This document shows positions 34,422-43,127 of a stretch of DNA of 52,338 bases, piece after piece. The position numbers and the translations under genes are program-made. This DNA is from Fibrobacter succinogenes (lineage in GTDB: Bacteria; Fibrobacterota; Fibrobacteria; Fibrobacterales; Fibrobacteraceae), in assembly GCA_902771595.1 (NCBI GenBank), contig CACXXH010000005.1, positions 1 to 52,338 of the forward strand, given 5' to 3'. How positions within the stretch are numbered: the stretch's first letter is position 1; the number at the start of each line of letters is the position of its first letter. The notes under the pieces are model-generated. The model was not told the origin of the DNA. It saw only the letters and a program-made list of their open reading frames with translations, and did no database searches.

Positions 34422-35042
34422 ATGAAAAAGACGGACAAAATCAAGTTTATCGGCGAAAAGCTGGACGAGCTTTTCCCGAATCCGCCGATTCCGCTGGACT
34501 ACACCAGTGCCTACACGATGCTTGTCGCCGTCGTATTGAGCGCGCAATGCACCGACATCCGCGTGAACCAGGTGACCAAGGTTCTGTTCAAGGCGGCAGA
34601 CACCCCGAAAAAGATGGTCAAGCTCGGCGTCGAACGCATCGCCGAAATCATCAAGCCGTGCGGTTTCTTCAACACCAAGAGCGTGAACATCTACAACCTT
34701 TCCAAGGAACTCGTCGAAAAGTTTGGCGGCGAGGTCCCGCAATCGTTCGAAGAACTTGAAGCGCTCCCCGGCGTGGGCCACAAGACGGCAAGCGTCGTGA
34801 TGAGCCATATCTTCAAGATTCCCGCCTTCCCCGTCGACACGCACATCCACAGGCTCGCGATGCGCTGGGGACTCTCCGACGGCAGTTCCATTGAACAGAC
34901 GGAAAAAGACCTCAAAAAGGTCTTCCCCGAAAACGAATGGGAAAAGCGCCACCTGCAAATCATCTACTTCGGGCGCACGTACTGCAAGGCCCGCGGGCAC
35001 AAGCCCGAGGAATGCCCGATTTGCAGCATCGTAGGGCGCTAG
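34422..35042 (+). CDS. nth: Endonuclease III (DNA glycosylase/AP lyase)
   Basis: A 206-residue base-excision repair enzyme that removes oxidised pyrimidines and cleaves abasic sites. The helix-hairpin-helix [13 protein letters not shown] contains catalytic Lys121, and FPVDTHIHR has catalytic Asp139. The C-terminal cluster is atypical: C188-x9-C198-x2-C201 and then the end, instead of C-x6-C-x2-C-x5-C, so the [4Fe-4S] cluster is probably missing or altered. The start has a perfect AAAGGAGG. The stop TAG overlaps the stop of the convergent UDP-xylose synthase gene within a shared CTAG. Confidence 0.93.
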   Translation: MKKTDKIKFIGEKLDELFPNPPIPLDYTSAYTMLVAVVLSAQCTDIRVNQVTKVLFKAADTPKKMVKLGVERIAEIIKPCGFFNTKSVNIYNLSKELVEKFGGEVPQSFEELEALPGVGHKTASVVMSHIFKIPAFPVDTHIHRLAMRWGLSDGSSIEQTEKDLKKVFPENEWEKRHLQIIYFGRTYCKARGHKPEECPICSIVGR

Positions 35043-35977
35043 CCGTTATTTTTCAGCAATTCGTCGAAGTAGCAGATTGTCTTTTCAAGACCCTGGCGCA
35101 GCGGGATTGTCGGTTCCCAGCCGAGCGCACTCTTGGCCAAGTCGATATTCGGGCGGCGCATCTTCGGATCGTCACCGGGCAGCGGCTTGTACACGATCTT
35201 GCTCTTTGAACCTGTCAGGTCAAGCACTTCCTTCGCAAGTTCCAGCATCGTGAATTCACCGGGGTTCCCGATGTTCACGGGTCCGATAATCTTGTCCTGG
35301 TTCATCATGCGAACAAAACCTTCGATGAGGTCGTCCACGTAGCAGAAACTGCGCGTCTGGCTGCCGTCGCCGTAAATCGTGATGTCGTCGCCCTTGAGCG
35401 CCTGCACTATAAAGTTCGATACCACGCGACCGTCGTTCATGAGCATGCGCGGGCCGTACGTATTGAATATGCGCACGATGCGGATGTCCACGTTGTTCTG
35501 CCTGTGATAATCCATGAACAGGGTTTCAGCAACGCGCTTGCCTTCGTCGTAGCAGCTACGGATACCGATGGGATTCACGTTTCCCCAGTAGTCTTCCGTC
35601 TGCGGGTGTACCGCCGGGTCGCCGTAGACTTCGCTGGTCGACGCCTGCAAAATGCGGGCCTTCACGCGCTTCGCCATGCCGAGCATATTGATGGCGCCCA
35701 TCACGCTCGTCTTGATGGTCTTTACCGGATTGAACTGATAATGGATGGGGCTCGCGGGGCATGCGAGGTTGAAGATGCGATCCACTTCGAGGAGAATTGG
35801 TTCCGTCACGTCGTGGCGGATGAGTTCGAAGTTCCTGTTGTCGCGCAGGTGGGCAACATTCGCCATGCGGCCCGTAAAATAGTTGTCAAGGCAAATCACC
35901 TCGTGACCATCGTTCAACAGCCGTTCACAAAGGTGACTCCCTAAAAAGCCCGCACCACCAGTAACTAAGCAACGCAT
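35039..35977 (-). CDS. uxs: UDP-glucuronate decarboxylase (UDP-xylose synthase)
   Basis: A 312-residue short-chain dehydrogenase/reductase that converts UDP-glucuronate to UDP-xylose using bound NAD. It begins with [16 protein letters not shown] (nucleotide-binding TGxxGxxG). [11 protein letters not shown] and the YxxxK active site SCYDEGKR are present, and [24 protein letters not shown] is the UXS signature. The C-terminal [19 protein letters not shown] is as in other UXS enzymes. There is no membrane anchor, so it is the soluble bacterial form. GAGGA lies 5 bases before the ATG. The product would feed surface polysaccharide synthesis. Confidence 0.94.
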   Translation of the reverse strand: MRCLVTGGAGFLGSHLCERLLNDGHEVICLDNYFTGRMANVAHLRDNRNFELIRHDVTEPILLEVDRIFNLACPASPIHYQFNPVKTIKTSVMGAINMLGMAKRVKARILQASTSEVYGDPAVHPQTEDYWGNVNPIGIRSCYDEGKRVAETLFMDYHRQNNVDIRIVRIFNTYGPRMLMNDGRVVSNFIVQALKGDDITIYGDGSQTRSFCYVDDLIEGFVRMMNQDKIIGPVNIGNPGEFTMLELAKEVLDLTGSKSKIVYKPLPGDDPKMRRPNIDLAKSALGWEPTIPLRQGLEKTICYFDELLKNNG

Positions 35978-36034
35978 CGCATCCTCTTTTGTCTATAGCC
36001 AATCATTTTTCGATTATCGTTTATCGCGAATTCA

Positions 36035-37969
36035 TCAATCATCCGGTGCAGAAGCGCCAACGGCCTGTTCCAGCGTCGTAAGGCCCTGCAAAGCCTTGTT
36101 GATGCCATCCATACGCAGCGTAATCATGTCGCATTCCTTCATGGCGCAACGCTTGATTTCGTCACCGGAAGCACGCTTGATGACCAGGTTACGCACGGAT
36201 TCGTTCGGCACGAGGAACTCGTAGATACCGCAACGTCCCTTGTAGCCCGAGCCGTCGCACTTGTCGCAGCCCTTGCCGTGGTAGAACTGCATATCCGGAG
36301 AAAGGTGCAGTTCTTCGCGCAGGGAATCGGAGATTTCCACCGGCTCCTTGCAGTACTTGCATATGCGGCGCACAAGACGCTGGGCCAAAATGCCCTTGAT
36401 AGCGGTAGAAACAAGGAACGGTTCCAGGCCCATTTCCAGCAAGCGCGGGAACGAACCGGCAGCATCGTTCGTATGCAACGTACTGAAGACCAAGTGACCC
36501 GTCAGAGCGGCTTCGATAGCCATGGACGACGTCTCCTGGTCACGCATTTCACCGATCATGATAACATCCGGGTCCTGACGGAGCAGGGCGCGAATGCCCG
36601 CCGCGAAGGTAAAGCCCGCGGCATTGTTAATTTGTCCCTGGTTCACGCCATCGATATTCAATTCCACCGGGTCTTCCATCGTAGAGATGTTGATCGTGGA
36701 ATCCAAAATTTCTCGAATAGAAGCATAAAGCGTGGTAGACTTACCGGAACCGGTAGGACCGGTCACCAGCACAATACCGTTAGGAGCATTAATCGCATCG
36801 ATAAACTGCTTGAACACGCGCGGGTCGAAGCCCATGTCCTTCAGCGGGAACTGACCCGAGTTCGGGTCCAAGATACGCATAACGATTTTTTCGCAAACAC
36901 CGCGCTTGCGCAGAGAAATCGGGAACGAGCTCACACGAAGGTCGACTTCGGAGCCCTTGTAGCGCACAGTAAAGCGGCCGTCCAAAGGTTTACGCTTTTC
37001 GGCGATGTCCATCTTGGACAAAAGCTTGATACGCGAAAGGATCTGCGGCATGAGGCGCGCAGGGATAGGCGCCATCACCTGCAGGTCACCGTCGATACGG
37101 TAACGGAGCTTCAGGAAGGTCTCCTGCGGCTCCAGGTGAATATCGGAAGCGTGGCGGGCAATGGCTTCGTGAATAAGCGTCGTCACGATCTTCACCACCG
37201 CACGGCCTTCTTCGTCGCTCAGTTCGGGTTCATCGTTACCGCCCTGGCCGCGTTCCACGGTTTCAAGTTCTTCGCCATCCTTCGATTCGCTGATAAGTTC
37301 GGCAAGGGATTCTTCTTGCGGGCCGTGGCCTGCATACACGCGCTCGATGGCCTTCACGACATCCGCTTCGGACGCCATCACGACGTCCACGTCCATCTTG
37401 ACCTTGAACTTCACTATCTGGATAACGCGCATGTTGGTCGGGTCGGTCATCGCGAGCGTAAGAGCTTCACGCATCGTCCGGCGGTCGTCATCGGACTTCG
37501 AGATGAACAGCGGCACCACCTTGTACTGCTTGCACATTTCTTCGGGCAGGTAAGTGTAGGCGTCGTTGTCTATCGAGAAGTTCTCCAGCTTCACGTAGGG
37601 AACTTCGAACTGGCGCGACAGGATTTCGACCAGGCGTTCTTCGGGCATGAACCCGAGCTCCACGAGAGTGCGGCCCAGACGCTTGCCCGTAGTCTTCTGC
37701 GTCTCGAGGGCCTTGTTGAGCTGGTCCTGCGTAATGTAGCCCTGCGCGAGGAGCATTTCACCGATACGCATCTTGGTGGCGGACTGCATCTGCACACCGA
37801 GGATGCTGGTGAGGGTGTCTTCGGACACCATCTGCAGACGTACAAGCACCTTCGCAAGCGAGAGGCCCGTGCGCTTGTGTTCCGAGATGGCGTGTGCCAA
37901 CCGGTCTTCATCGAGCACATGCTGACGGAGCAGTAGCTCGCCCAAGTTTAATTTCACGTTATTTATCAT
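36035..37969 (-). CDS. Type IV pilus/type II secretion assembly ATPase (PilB/GspE family)
   Basis: A 644-residue traffic ATPase. Two N-terminal MshEN-type domains (LGELLLRQHVL...LVRLQMVSEDTLTSILGVQ and IGEMLLAQGYI...RLGRTLVELGFMPEERLVEILSRQ) carry the RLGxxLxxxG pattern associated with c-di-GMP binding. The motor domain has Walker A GPTGSGKSTT, an Asp box, Walker B VIMIGEMRDQETS, a His box (STLHTNDAAGS), and two CxxC pairs (CKYCKEP, CDKCDGSGYKGRCG) typical of PilB/GspE. The start ATG overlaps the thiL stop as ATGA, so translation is coupled. No other pilus or secretion gene is near, so PilB versus GspE remains open. Confidence 0.93.
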   Translation of the reverse strand: MINNVKLNLGELLLRQHVLDEDRLAHAISEHKRTGLSLAKVLVRLQMVSEDTLTSILGVQMQSATKMRIGEMLLAQGYITQDQLNKALETQKTTGKRLGRTLVELGFMPEERLVEILSRQFEVPYVKLENFSIDNDAYTYLPEEMCKQYKVVPLFISKSDDDRRTMREALTLAMTDPTNMRVIQIVKFKVKMDVDVVMASEADVVKAIERVYAGHGPQEESLAELISESKDGEELETVERGQGGNDEPELSDEEGRAVVKIVTTLIHEAIARHASDIHLEPQETFLKLRYRIDGDLQVMAPIPARLMPQILSRIKLLSKMDIAEKRKPLDGRFTVRYKGSEVDLRVSSFPISLRKRGVCEKIVMRILDPNSGQFPLKDMGFDPRVFKQFIDAINAPNGIVLVTGPTGSGKSTTLYASIREILDSTINISTMEDPVELNIDGVNQGQINNAAGFTFAAGIRALLRQDPDVIMIGEMRDQETSSMAIEAALTGHLVFSTLHTNDAAGSFPRLLEMGLEPFLVSTAIKGILAQRLVRRICKYCKEPVEISDSLREELHLSPDMQFYHGKGCDKCDGSGYKGRCGIYEFLVPNESVRNLVIKRASGDEIKRCAMKECDMITLRMDGINKALQGLTTLEQAVGASAPDD

Positions 37970-38949
37970 AAATGAGACCAAGCCTGTGCTTTAACATACC
38001 TTTCCTCCCCGTCACGGCAACGCATACGGACGCCAGAACCATCGACTACGGTTCCGATCCTATACACGCCGCCCGGCAGGGCATCTTTTCTTTGAAATAT
38101 ATCATTTTTGACAGAATCGGTGAAAAGCAGTTCGTATTCTTCGCCGCCATTTAACGCAAAATCAAGAGGATCAAGGCCATAGCGCACACATAACCGCTCA
38201 ACTTCGGGGTCGACCGGGATACTTTGTTCCTCAATTTCGATAGCAACTCCCGAAGAAAGCGCGAGGTGGTTCAATTCCGAGGAAAGGCCGTCGCTTATGT
38301 CCATGCAGGCCCCGCGCACGCCCATTTCGAGCAATTTCGAGCCGCAACGTTCGTCTATCGACGGGGCGAGATGGTAATCGACCAGCGCGGGGAATTCGGA
38401 CCGCGCCTCCGGGTGGTTCATCAAAAGCCAGAGCCCTGCGGCAGATTTCCCGAGCGTACCCGCGACATACACGCCGTCGCCGACACATGCACCCGAGCGC
38501 ATGAGGGGGGACTGCGCACCGAGCGTGCCCAGCAGGGTCGTAGAAAGCATTCCACAAGCGGCAGCGACAGTATCGCCCCCGACAAGCGCAATCCCCCGCT
38601 TCGCGAAGCCCTCGGCGACAGCATCGCCAATGCGCTTGCGGGTCTGTTCGTCCCACGACTTGTTGATGCAGATGCCCGAAATCGCGAGTTTAGCGACGCC
38701 GCCCATCGCGGAGATGTCCGACACGTTGCTCACTATGTGCTTTTCTACCGCCTGCTCCGGAGTCGACCAGTCCATGCGGAAATGCGTCCCTTCGACAGAG
38801 AGGTCCTTGGTCACGAGCCAGCCATCGAACATGGCGCAGTCATCGCCCACGGGAAGCCAGCCCCTGTATACGGGAGGCTCCGCCCCCAACGGGAGGGACT
38901 TCTTCAACAAGGAATCGATAAAACTGAATTCGCCTAGATCCGGGAACAT
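37966..38949 (-). CDS. thiL: Thiamine-monophosphate kinase
   Basis: A 327-residue kinase that phosphorylates thiamine monophosphate to the active cofactor thiamine pyrophosphate. It belongs to the PurM/HypE-like ATP-binding family: GEFSFIDSLL at the start, LPVGDDCAMF, TKDLSVEGTHFR, VSNVSDISAMGGVAK, LVGGDTV and MDISDGLSSELNHLA are the standard motifs. The start has no ribosome-binding site in place; TAAATTTA lies 4 bases upstream. It is the first gene of a two-gene unit with the pilus ATPase, which is functionally unrelated. No thiamine riboswitch was seen upstream. Confidence 0.96.
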   Translation of the reverse strand: MFPDLGEFSFIDSLLKKSLPLGAEPPVYRGWLPVGDDCAMFDGWLVTKDLSVEGTHFRMDWSTPEQAVEKHIVSNVSDISAMGGVAKLAISGICINKSWDEQTRKRIGDAVAEGFAKRGIALVGGDTVAAACGMLSTTLLGTLGAQSPLMRSGACVGDGVYVAGTLGKSAAGLWLLMNHPEARSEFPALVDYHLAPSIDERCGSKLLEMGVRGACMDISDGLSSELNHLALSSGVAIEIEEQSIPVDPEVERLCVRYGLDPLDFALNGGEEYELLFTDSVKNDIFQRKDALPGGVYRIGTVVDGSGVRMRCRDGEERYVKAQAWSHL

Positions 38950-38953
38950 ACTA

Positions 38954-38961
38954 TAAATTTA
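38954..38961 (-). promoter_or_regulatory. TAAATTTA promoter box of thiL
   Basis: TAnnTTTn-type box, itself palindromic, 4 bases before the thiL ATG. Confidence 0.4.
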
Positions 38962-39160
38962 AATAAGTCCTCCCCCAGGCACAAACATGCCGTGATAAAA
39001 AGCACAAAGGCGGTTTATTCCTTTCGCAGAGACACCTGAGAAACAGGCCCCGAAAAAACAACATGGCGACAAGTGGTGGATAAGTTGGCGATATTTATGG
39101 GGTTGAAAATAAATTCTGAAAATAAGGTAAAAAATCTATTCACACTCTCCAATAAATACC

Positions 39161-39168
39161 TATCTTTT
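39161..39168 (+). promoter_or_regulatory. TATCTTTT promoter box
   Basis: Ends 5 bases before the ATG at 39174; no Shine-Dalgarno. The 224-base spacer to thiL otherwise holds no recognisable feature. Confidence 0.4.
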
Positions 39169-39173
39169 AGGCC

Positions 39174-39596
39174 ATGGGACACATTTTCTTCATTTCGCCG
39201 TCTTCGCCGGGAAGCCTTGACCGGATGAGTCAGTGGACTCTCCGCTGGTTGCTCGAGAACGACATGGCGGAAGACTGCACGATGTACACCTGCAATTCCG
39301 TCGAAGAAGCTACCGGAATTCTCGAAACGGCGCTCATCGTAGGCGAAACTCCGTCCCTCATCATCTTCGACCACGCCGAACGCCCCACCGAAGTGAACCT
39401 CGCGTTCAGCAAGCGCCTCCACAGCAGCATTCCCGAATCGTGGATTGTAGAAATCGTTCCCGATTCCATGCCCATCCAGAACGACCGCGACAACAGCCTC
39501 TACTGGATCCGCCGCCCGCTCGACGAAGACGAATGGCGCGAGACGCTCGAGCAAGTGCTCCGCAAGACTCCGACCCCGCAGTGGGCAGAAGACTAA
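39174..39596 (+). CDS. Hypothetical protein, 140 residues
   Basis: An acidic soluble protein with alternating strand-helix pattern: MGHIFFISPSS, then SLIIFDHAERPTEVNLAFSKRLHSS, then SWIVEIVPDSMP and YWIRRPLDEDEWRETLEQVL. The layout recalls a degenerate response-regulator receiver domain (SLIIFD in place of the phospho-acceptor strand, IRRPLDEDEW like the late KP.. region), but key residues do not line up clearly. This is a suggestion only. It is monocistronic, with a near-leaderless start and a long imperfect palindrome after it. Confidence 0.75.
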   Translation: MGHIFFISPSSPGSLDRMSQWTLRWLLENDMAEDCTMYTCNSVEEATGILETALIVGETPSLIIFDHAERPTEVNLAFSKRLHSSIPESWIVEIVPDSMPIQNDRDNSLYWIRRPLDEDEWRETLEQVLRKTPTPQWAED

Positions 39597-39611
39597 CCGC
39601 TTACGCGACAG

Positions 39612-39720
39612 TTCCCGGTCCTGAGTTCCTAGTTCTAAGTTTTTAGTTACTAGTATTTCCGATTACAAGAAGCTTCTTGATACCAGGAATTCTAGGAACT
39701 AGCAACTAGGAACTAACAAC
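39612..39720. repeat. Long imperfect palindrome built from CTAGTTC units
   Basis: AGTTCCTAGTT (39624-39634) has its exact inverted copy at 39704-39714, and CTAGGAACTAG adds another at 39692-39702. The centre is the perfect palindrome CAAGAAGCTTCTTG (39666-39679). The two halves match across about 45 bases with scattered differences. It could fold into a cruciform or long RNA hairpin and has the look of a small dispersed repeat or MITE relic. Confidence 0.8.
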
Positions 39721-39728
39721 TTAAATAT

Positions 39729-39736
39729 TAAATTTT
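39729..39736 (+). promoter_or_regulatory. TAAATTTT promoter box
   Basis: Ends 4 bases before the ATG at 39741, directly after the palindromic repeat. Confidence 0.35.
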
Positions 39737-39740
39737 ACGC

Positions 39741-40715
39741 ATGATAAAGGGAGTAAGTTACTTTGGCGTGCGCACGCCCAAGCACGTTTTGGCCGACATG
39801 GCAGAAATCAAGGAGGCAGGCTTCAACGCCGTACTCCACACATGGAGCGAAGAAGACCAACAGTACTATTACGGCACCATGAAAGAAATCGTGGATGCAT
39901 CCGCAGGTATGGGCCTGAAAGTCTACGTGAACCCTTGGGGAGTGGGCCGCGTCTTTGGCGGTGAAGCATATTCCGAACTATCGGCAAGGAACCACGACAT
40001 GTGCCAGGTGGCACTTGACGGCAAGCCGAAAGTCGCCGCCTGCCCGAACCATCCCGAATTCCGCGCCTACATGCACAAGTGGATTGAATCTGTTTGCGCC
40101 ACGAAGGTAGACACGATCTTTTGGGACGAACCGCACTTCTATTTCGAGAAGGGCGGGCTACAGAACTGGAGCTGCCGCTGCCCGCATTGTCGCGAGCTGT
40201 TCCGCACACGCTTCGGGTACGACATGCCCGCCGAACTCACCGACGATGTGAAAAAGTTCCGCGAGGATTCGCTCATTGATTTTCTGAAGGAAATGACTGA
40301 GGACGTGCACGCCCGCGGGAAGCGGAACTGCGTGTGCATGCTGCCTCCGTGGTTCCCCGCAGGTCTCGACGACTGGGGCAAAGTCGCTGGCCTTGCAAGC
40401 GTAGACGAAGTGGCGTCCGACCCGTACTGGGAACGCGGTGCGACCGAGAAATGGGTCCGCGAAAAATACGCCGAAACGGCACGCAAACTCACGGATGTCG
40501 CCGCACGCTACGGGAAGGCAACGCAAATGTGGGTCAAGGCCTACCAGATAGAAGCGGGCCGCGAGAACGATCTCGCCATCGCTGTCGAGGAAAGTCGCAA
40601 GGCCGGCATCGACAACATCTTCGCCTGGAGCTACCGCGGCACCGAAACGCTCAGTTGGCTCAAGAGCGACGACCCGGACGAAGTCGCAAGGGTATTTAGG
40701 GAAGCAATAAAATAA
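39741..40715 (+). CDS. TIM-barrel, glycosidase-like protein of unknown function
   Basis: A 324-residue soluble protein without signal peptide. It has barrel-like strands: IKGVSYFGVRTPKHV, FNAVLHTWSE, GLKVYVNPWGVGRVFGG, VDTIFWDEPHFYF, RNCVCMLPPWFP, KATQMWVKAYQIEAG and IDNIFAWSYRGTETLSWL. The Asp-Glu pair in FWDEPH is a likely active-site strand end. Directly after it SCRCPHCRELFRTRFG carries a tight cysteine group that could bind zinc, as seen in some putative glycoside hydrolases. Cytoplasmic location would suggest action on imported oligosaccharides. The substrate is unknown and the family is not named with confidence. Confidence 0.75.
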   Translation: MIKGVSYFGVRTPKHVLADMAEIKEAGFNAVLHTWSEEDQQYYYGTMKEIVDASAGMGLKVYVNPWGVGRVFGGEAYSELSARNHDMCQVALDGKPKVAACPNHPEFRAYMHKWIESVCATKVDTIFWDEPHFYFEKGGLQNWSCRCPHCRELFRTRFGYDMPAELTDDVKKFREDSLIDFLKEMTEDVHARGKRNCVCMLPPWFPAGLDDWGKVAGLASVDEVASDPYWERGATEKWVREKYAETARKLTDVAARYGKATQMWVKAYQIEAGRENDLAIAVEESRKAGIDNIFAWSYRGTETLSWLKSDDPDEVARVFREAIK

Positions 40716-40730
40716 AAAGGGGAAATACTG

Positions 40731-41462
40731 ATGAAGAAGCTCATTTCGGCAATGCTGTTAATCGCATCTTGCGCTTTTGCGCAATCTAACGCAAATTCAA
40801 GCGACTCCGATGTGCGTTACCACGCCCACAGGGGATTTTACTTTTCCGTAGGTACAGGGTTCGCCTATACTAGTCTGAGCAAGACCATAAATTCGAAGTC
40901 TGACTACGACCCCGTAGAAGAAACGGACCGTTTTTCCAGCCTCCTATCGTACGACGAATTCCGCCTCGGAGCATCCATCGCCAATGTCGCCTCCATTTAC
41001 GCGACGTTCGGATTCGGATTCGGTTACGGCTCCTACGAAGACGAAATCAAACGCACCGGTGACGATCCCAAAGAAGGTTCCTTCGAAGAAGACGGCAACC
41101 CGGACATCAGGCTGCTTTTCGGCGTTGGCGGAGAATTCTACCCCATCCAGAACAAGGAGAGTTCCATCTATGGTCTTTTCTTTGGAATCAGTGCGGGCCT
41201 AACATTGGATTTTGTCACCTACACGGACCACTATTACGACGACGTTTACGACGAAACCATATCAACCGCATTCGCCAACCTCTATTGCCGATTCGAAATT
41301 GGCAAGGAGTTTTGGATTAGCAGGCGCTGGAGTTTCGGTGTCGCTTTGAACTACACCATCGGCGGCCAGGAAGAAGAATCCGGACCCAATTACATCGACG
41401 AACAGGAACGCGAATCCCACACAGGCCACACCTTCGGACTGATGATAAGGCTTACGCACTAG
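40731..41462 (+). CDS. Tandem barrel-like envelope protein, paralog 1
   Basis: A 243-residue exported protein. The signal peptide MKKLISAMLLIASCAFA is cleaved before QS. The mature protein alternates polar and aromatic residues like an outer membrane beta barrel. The family blocks in order are AHRGFYFSVGTGFAYT, LSYDEFRLGASIANVAS, FGVGGEFYPIQNKESSIYGLFFG, VYDETISTAFANLYCRFEIGKEFWISRRWSFGVALNYT and the end HTFGLMIRLTH. GGGGAAA is the ribosome-binding site, 15 bases after the TIM-barrel gene, with which it may be co-transcribed. It is closest to paralogs 4 and 5. The function is unknown. Confidence 0.85.
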   Translation: MKKLISAMLLIASCAFAQSNANSSDSDVRYHAHRGFYFSVGTGFAYTSLSKTINSKSDYDPVEETDRFSSLLSYDEFRLGASIANVASIYATFGFGFGYGSYEDEIKRTGDDPKEGSFEEDGNPDIRLLFGVGGEFYPIQNKESSIYGLFFGISAGLTLDFVTYTDHYYDDVYDETISTAFANLYCRFEIGKEFWISRRWSFGVALNYTIGGQEEESGPNYIDEQERESHTGHTFGLMIRLTH

Positions 41463-41541
41463 TCCCTTCTGCTATAACCTTTTAAGCGACTGCCCCACTG
41501 TTTCAGGACGCGGCAATACGTTCCTACCAAAAGGAAAATTT

Positions 41542-42267
41542 ATGGTAAAGAAAATTATTGTAACGGCACTCGTATTGGCCGCAATCTCATTTGCTCAATT
41601 CGGCCAAAATAGCGAAGCAAGGCCGATTGACAAAAACGACTACTACTACCATCCCCATACCGGGCTCTACTTTACTACAAACATAGGCTTCGGCTACGCC
41701 TCCATGAACAGCCACCACGAAACCAACAGGGACACAACGAACTCTTCATTTAGTGGCTGGTGGACGCCCAGCATCGAAGTACGACTTGGCGGCTACTATG
41801 TCGATATCTCGGCGTTTTACGCAGCTATCGGATTCGAGTGCGGAACCGGCAAGTACGAAAAAACAAACCCTTTGGGCACTAGCAAAGAAATTGATGCTTC
41901 GAGCACAAGAATGTTTTTTGGCTTTGGTGGAGAATTCTATCCGATCAGGAACAAAGAAAGCGCTCTCTACGGCATGTTTTTCGGATTCTTCTTCGGAGCC
42001 GCCTTGGAAGGCCTAGACATAGGCACCTCCTCGATCTGGATAGACGAAAAGCAATCCGACGTGACAAAAGGCTTTCACAATATCTTCGGACGAGTCGAAG
42101 CCGGTTACGACTGGTGGTTCAGTACACGTTGGAGAGCAGGCATTGCATTCAACTACTCCTACGGCCGCTTCATCAATAGCGAGAACGGCAGGTACAACTC
42201 TTCGTACATAGACAGGGAAGTCATCTCGAATCACAACCTCGGCTTGACTATTAGAATCGCACATTAA
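41542..42267 (+). CDS. Tandem barrel-like envelope protein, paralog 2
   Basis: A 241-residue exported protein, signal peptide KKIIVTALVLAAISFA. Family blocks: HTGLYFTTNIGFGYAS, VRLGGYYVDISAFYAAIGF, FGFGGEFYPIRNKESALYGMFFGFFFGA, FGRVEAGYDWWFSTRWRAGIAFNYSYG and the end GLTIRIAH. It lacks the VYDE-T-S phrase of paralogs 1, 4 and 5 and pairs best with paralog 3 (GFHNIFGRVEAGY versus NFHNFFGRIEAGY). AAAGGAAA precedes the ATG by 8 bases. The 79-base gap before it has no strong terminator. Confidence 0.85.
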   Translation: MVKKIIVTALVLAAISFAQFGQNSEARPIDKNDYYYHPHTGLYFTTNIGFGYASMNSHHETNRDTTNSSFSGWWTPSIEVRLGGYYVDISAFYAAIGFECGTGKYEKTNPLGTSKEIDASSTRMFFGFGGEFYPIRNKESALYGMFFGFFFGAALEGLDIGTSSIWIDEKQSDVTKGFHNIFGRVEAGYDWWFSTRWRAGIAFNYSYGRFINSENGRYNSSYIDREVISNHNLGLTIRIAH

Positions 42268-42289
42268 TCACTGGAATTCAGGTTTGTTG

Positions 42290-43093
42290 ATGATAAAAAA
42301 GGTTTTTGCCCTCTCGTTTTTAGCACTTATTTTTGCAGCTCATGCATATGCCTGGGATATGGGCGCATACGTTGAAAACGCACGAGCCGGCGAAGGAATC
42401 TCCGATTCAACATTTGTTTGGAAAGAAGAACAAGCACAACCCGCCACCGTCGACAGCAGCATGGCTTTCGACAAAAACAAAACCATCGAACATATCCGCA
42501 AAGGTTTTTACTTTTCAGCCGGTTATACATTCGGACACGTCACCTTAAACGACCATTACGAAGATGATGACTGGAATCCGGATCAAACCTACAACGGTTG
42601 GCTGGTTTGTTATTTTGATGTTCGACTTGGCGCACATATCGCAAACATCATTTCTATTTACGGAACTTTGGGAATCGGCGTGGGTACAGGCGACTACGAA
42701 CACGAATACAAAGGTGATCCGATAGAAGACGACGTAACAAGCATAAAAGGTGTTGCAGGAGTCGGTTTCGTATTAAATCCTTTCCGGAACGAAAAAAGCC
42801 CTCTTTACGGCTTATTCTTTGGACTTTGTGGCGGCGTCCAAGCAGAAGGAGTAGAATACAATTACAAAGGCGCAACAGAAATTGGCATCATCTACCACAC
42901 AGACCCTAACATTGCAGAGCACGATAATTTTCACAACTTCTTTGGCCGTATAGAAGCTGGTTACGAATGGTGGATTAGCAAACGTTGGAGACTTGGTACA
43001 GCGTTCAACTACACCTTCGGTGGGTACGATGACGGCTCTTGGGAATCCATTACAAGCCACACCTTCGGCCTGACGATAAGATTAGCGCACTAA
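42290..43093 (+). CDS. Tandem barrel-like envelope protein, paralog 3
   Basis: A 267-residue exported protein, signal peptide FALSFLALIFAAHAYA. It is the longest of the set because of an extra ~40-residue N-terminal segment (MGAYVENARAGEGISDSTF and a Lys/Glu/Gln-rich stretch) before IRKGFYFSAGYTFGHV. Other blocks: VRLGAHIANIISIYGTLGIGVGTGDYE, FVLNPFRNEKSPLYGLFFGLCGG, FGRIEAGYEWWISKRWRLGTAFNYTFGG and HTFGLTIRLAH. The GGEFYPI block has drifted to VGFVLNPF. Two in-frame TTG codons precede the ATG at 42290; AGG lies 7 bases before that ATG. The gap to paralog 2 is 22 bases. Confidence 0.84.
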   Translation: MIKKVFALSFLALIFAAHAYAWDMGAYVENARAGEGISDSTFVWKEEQAQPATVDSSMAFDKNKTIEHIRKGFYFSAGYTFGHVTLNDHYEDDDWNPDQTYNGWLVCYFDVRLGAHIANIISIYGTLGIGVGTGDYEHEYKGDPIEDDVTSIKGVAGVGFVLNPFRNEKSPLYGLFFGLCGGVQAEGVEYNYKGATEIGIIYHTDPNIAEHDNFHNFFGRIEAGYEWWISKRWRLGTAFNYTFGGYDDGSWESITSHTFGLTIRLAH

Positions 43094-43127
43094 GGGTTGA
43101 ATAATCAAAACAAAAAGGACCTCTCTC

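Noticed and set aside
39080..39100. GGTGGATAA resembling a DnaA box
   Set aside because: It is a single one-mismatch site without an AT-rich unwinding region, other boxes or dnaA/dnaN neighbours, so it is no evidence for an origin.
38950..39173. Possible thiamine (TPP) riboswitch before thiL
   Set aside because: The conserved THI-box segments are not seen, and the thiL start appears nearly leaderless, leaving no room for a leader aptamer.
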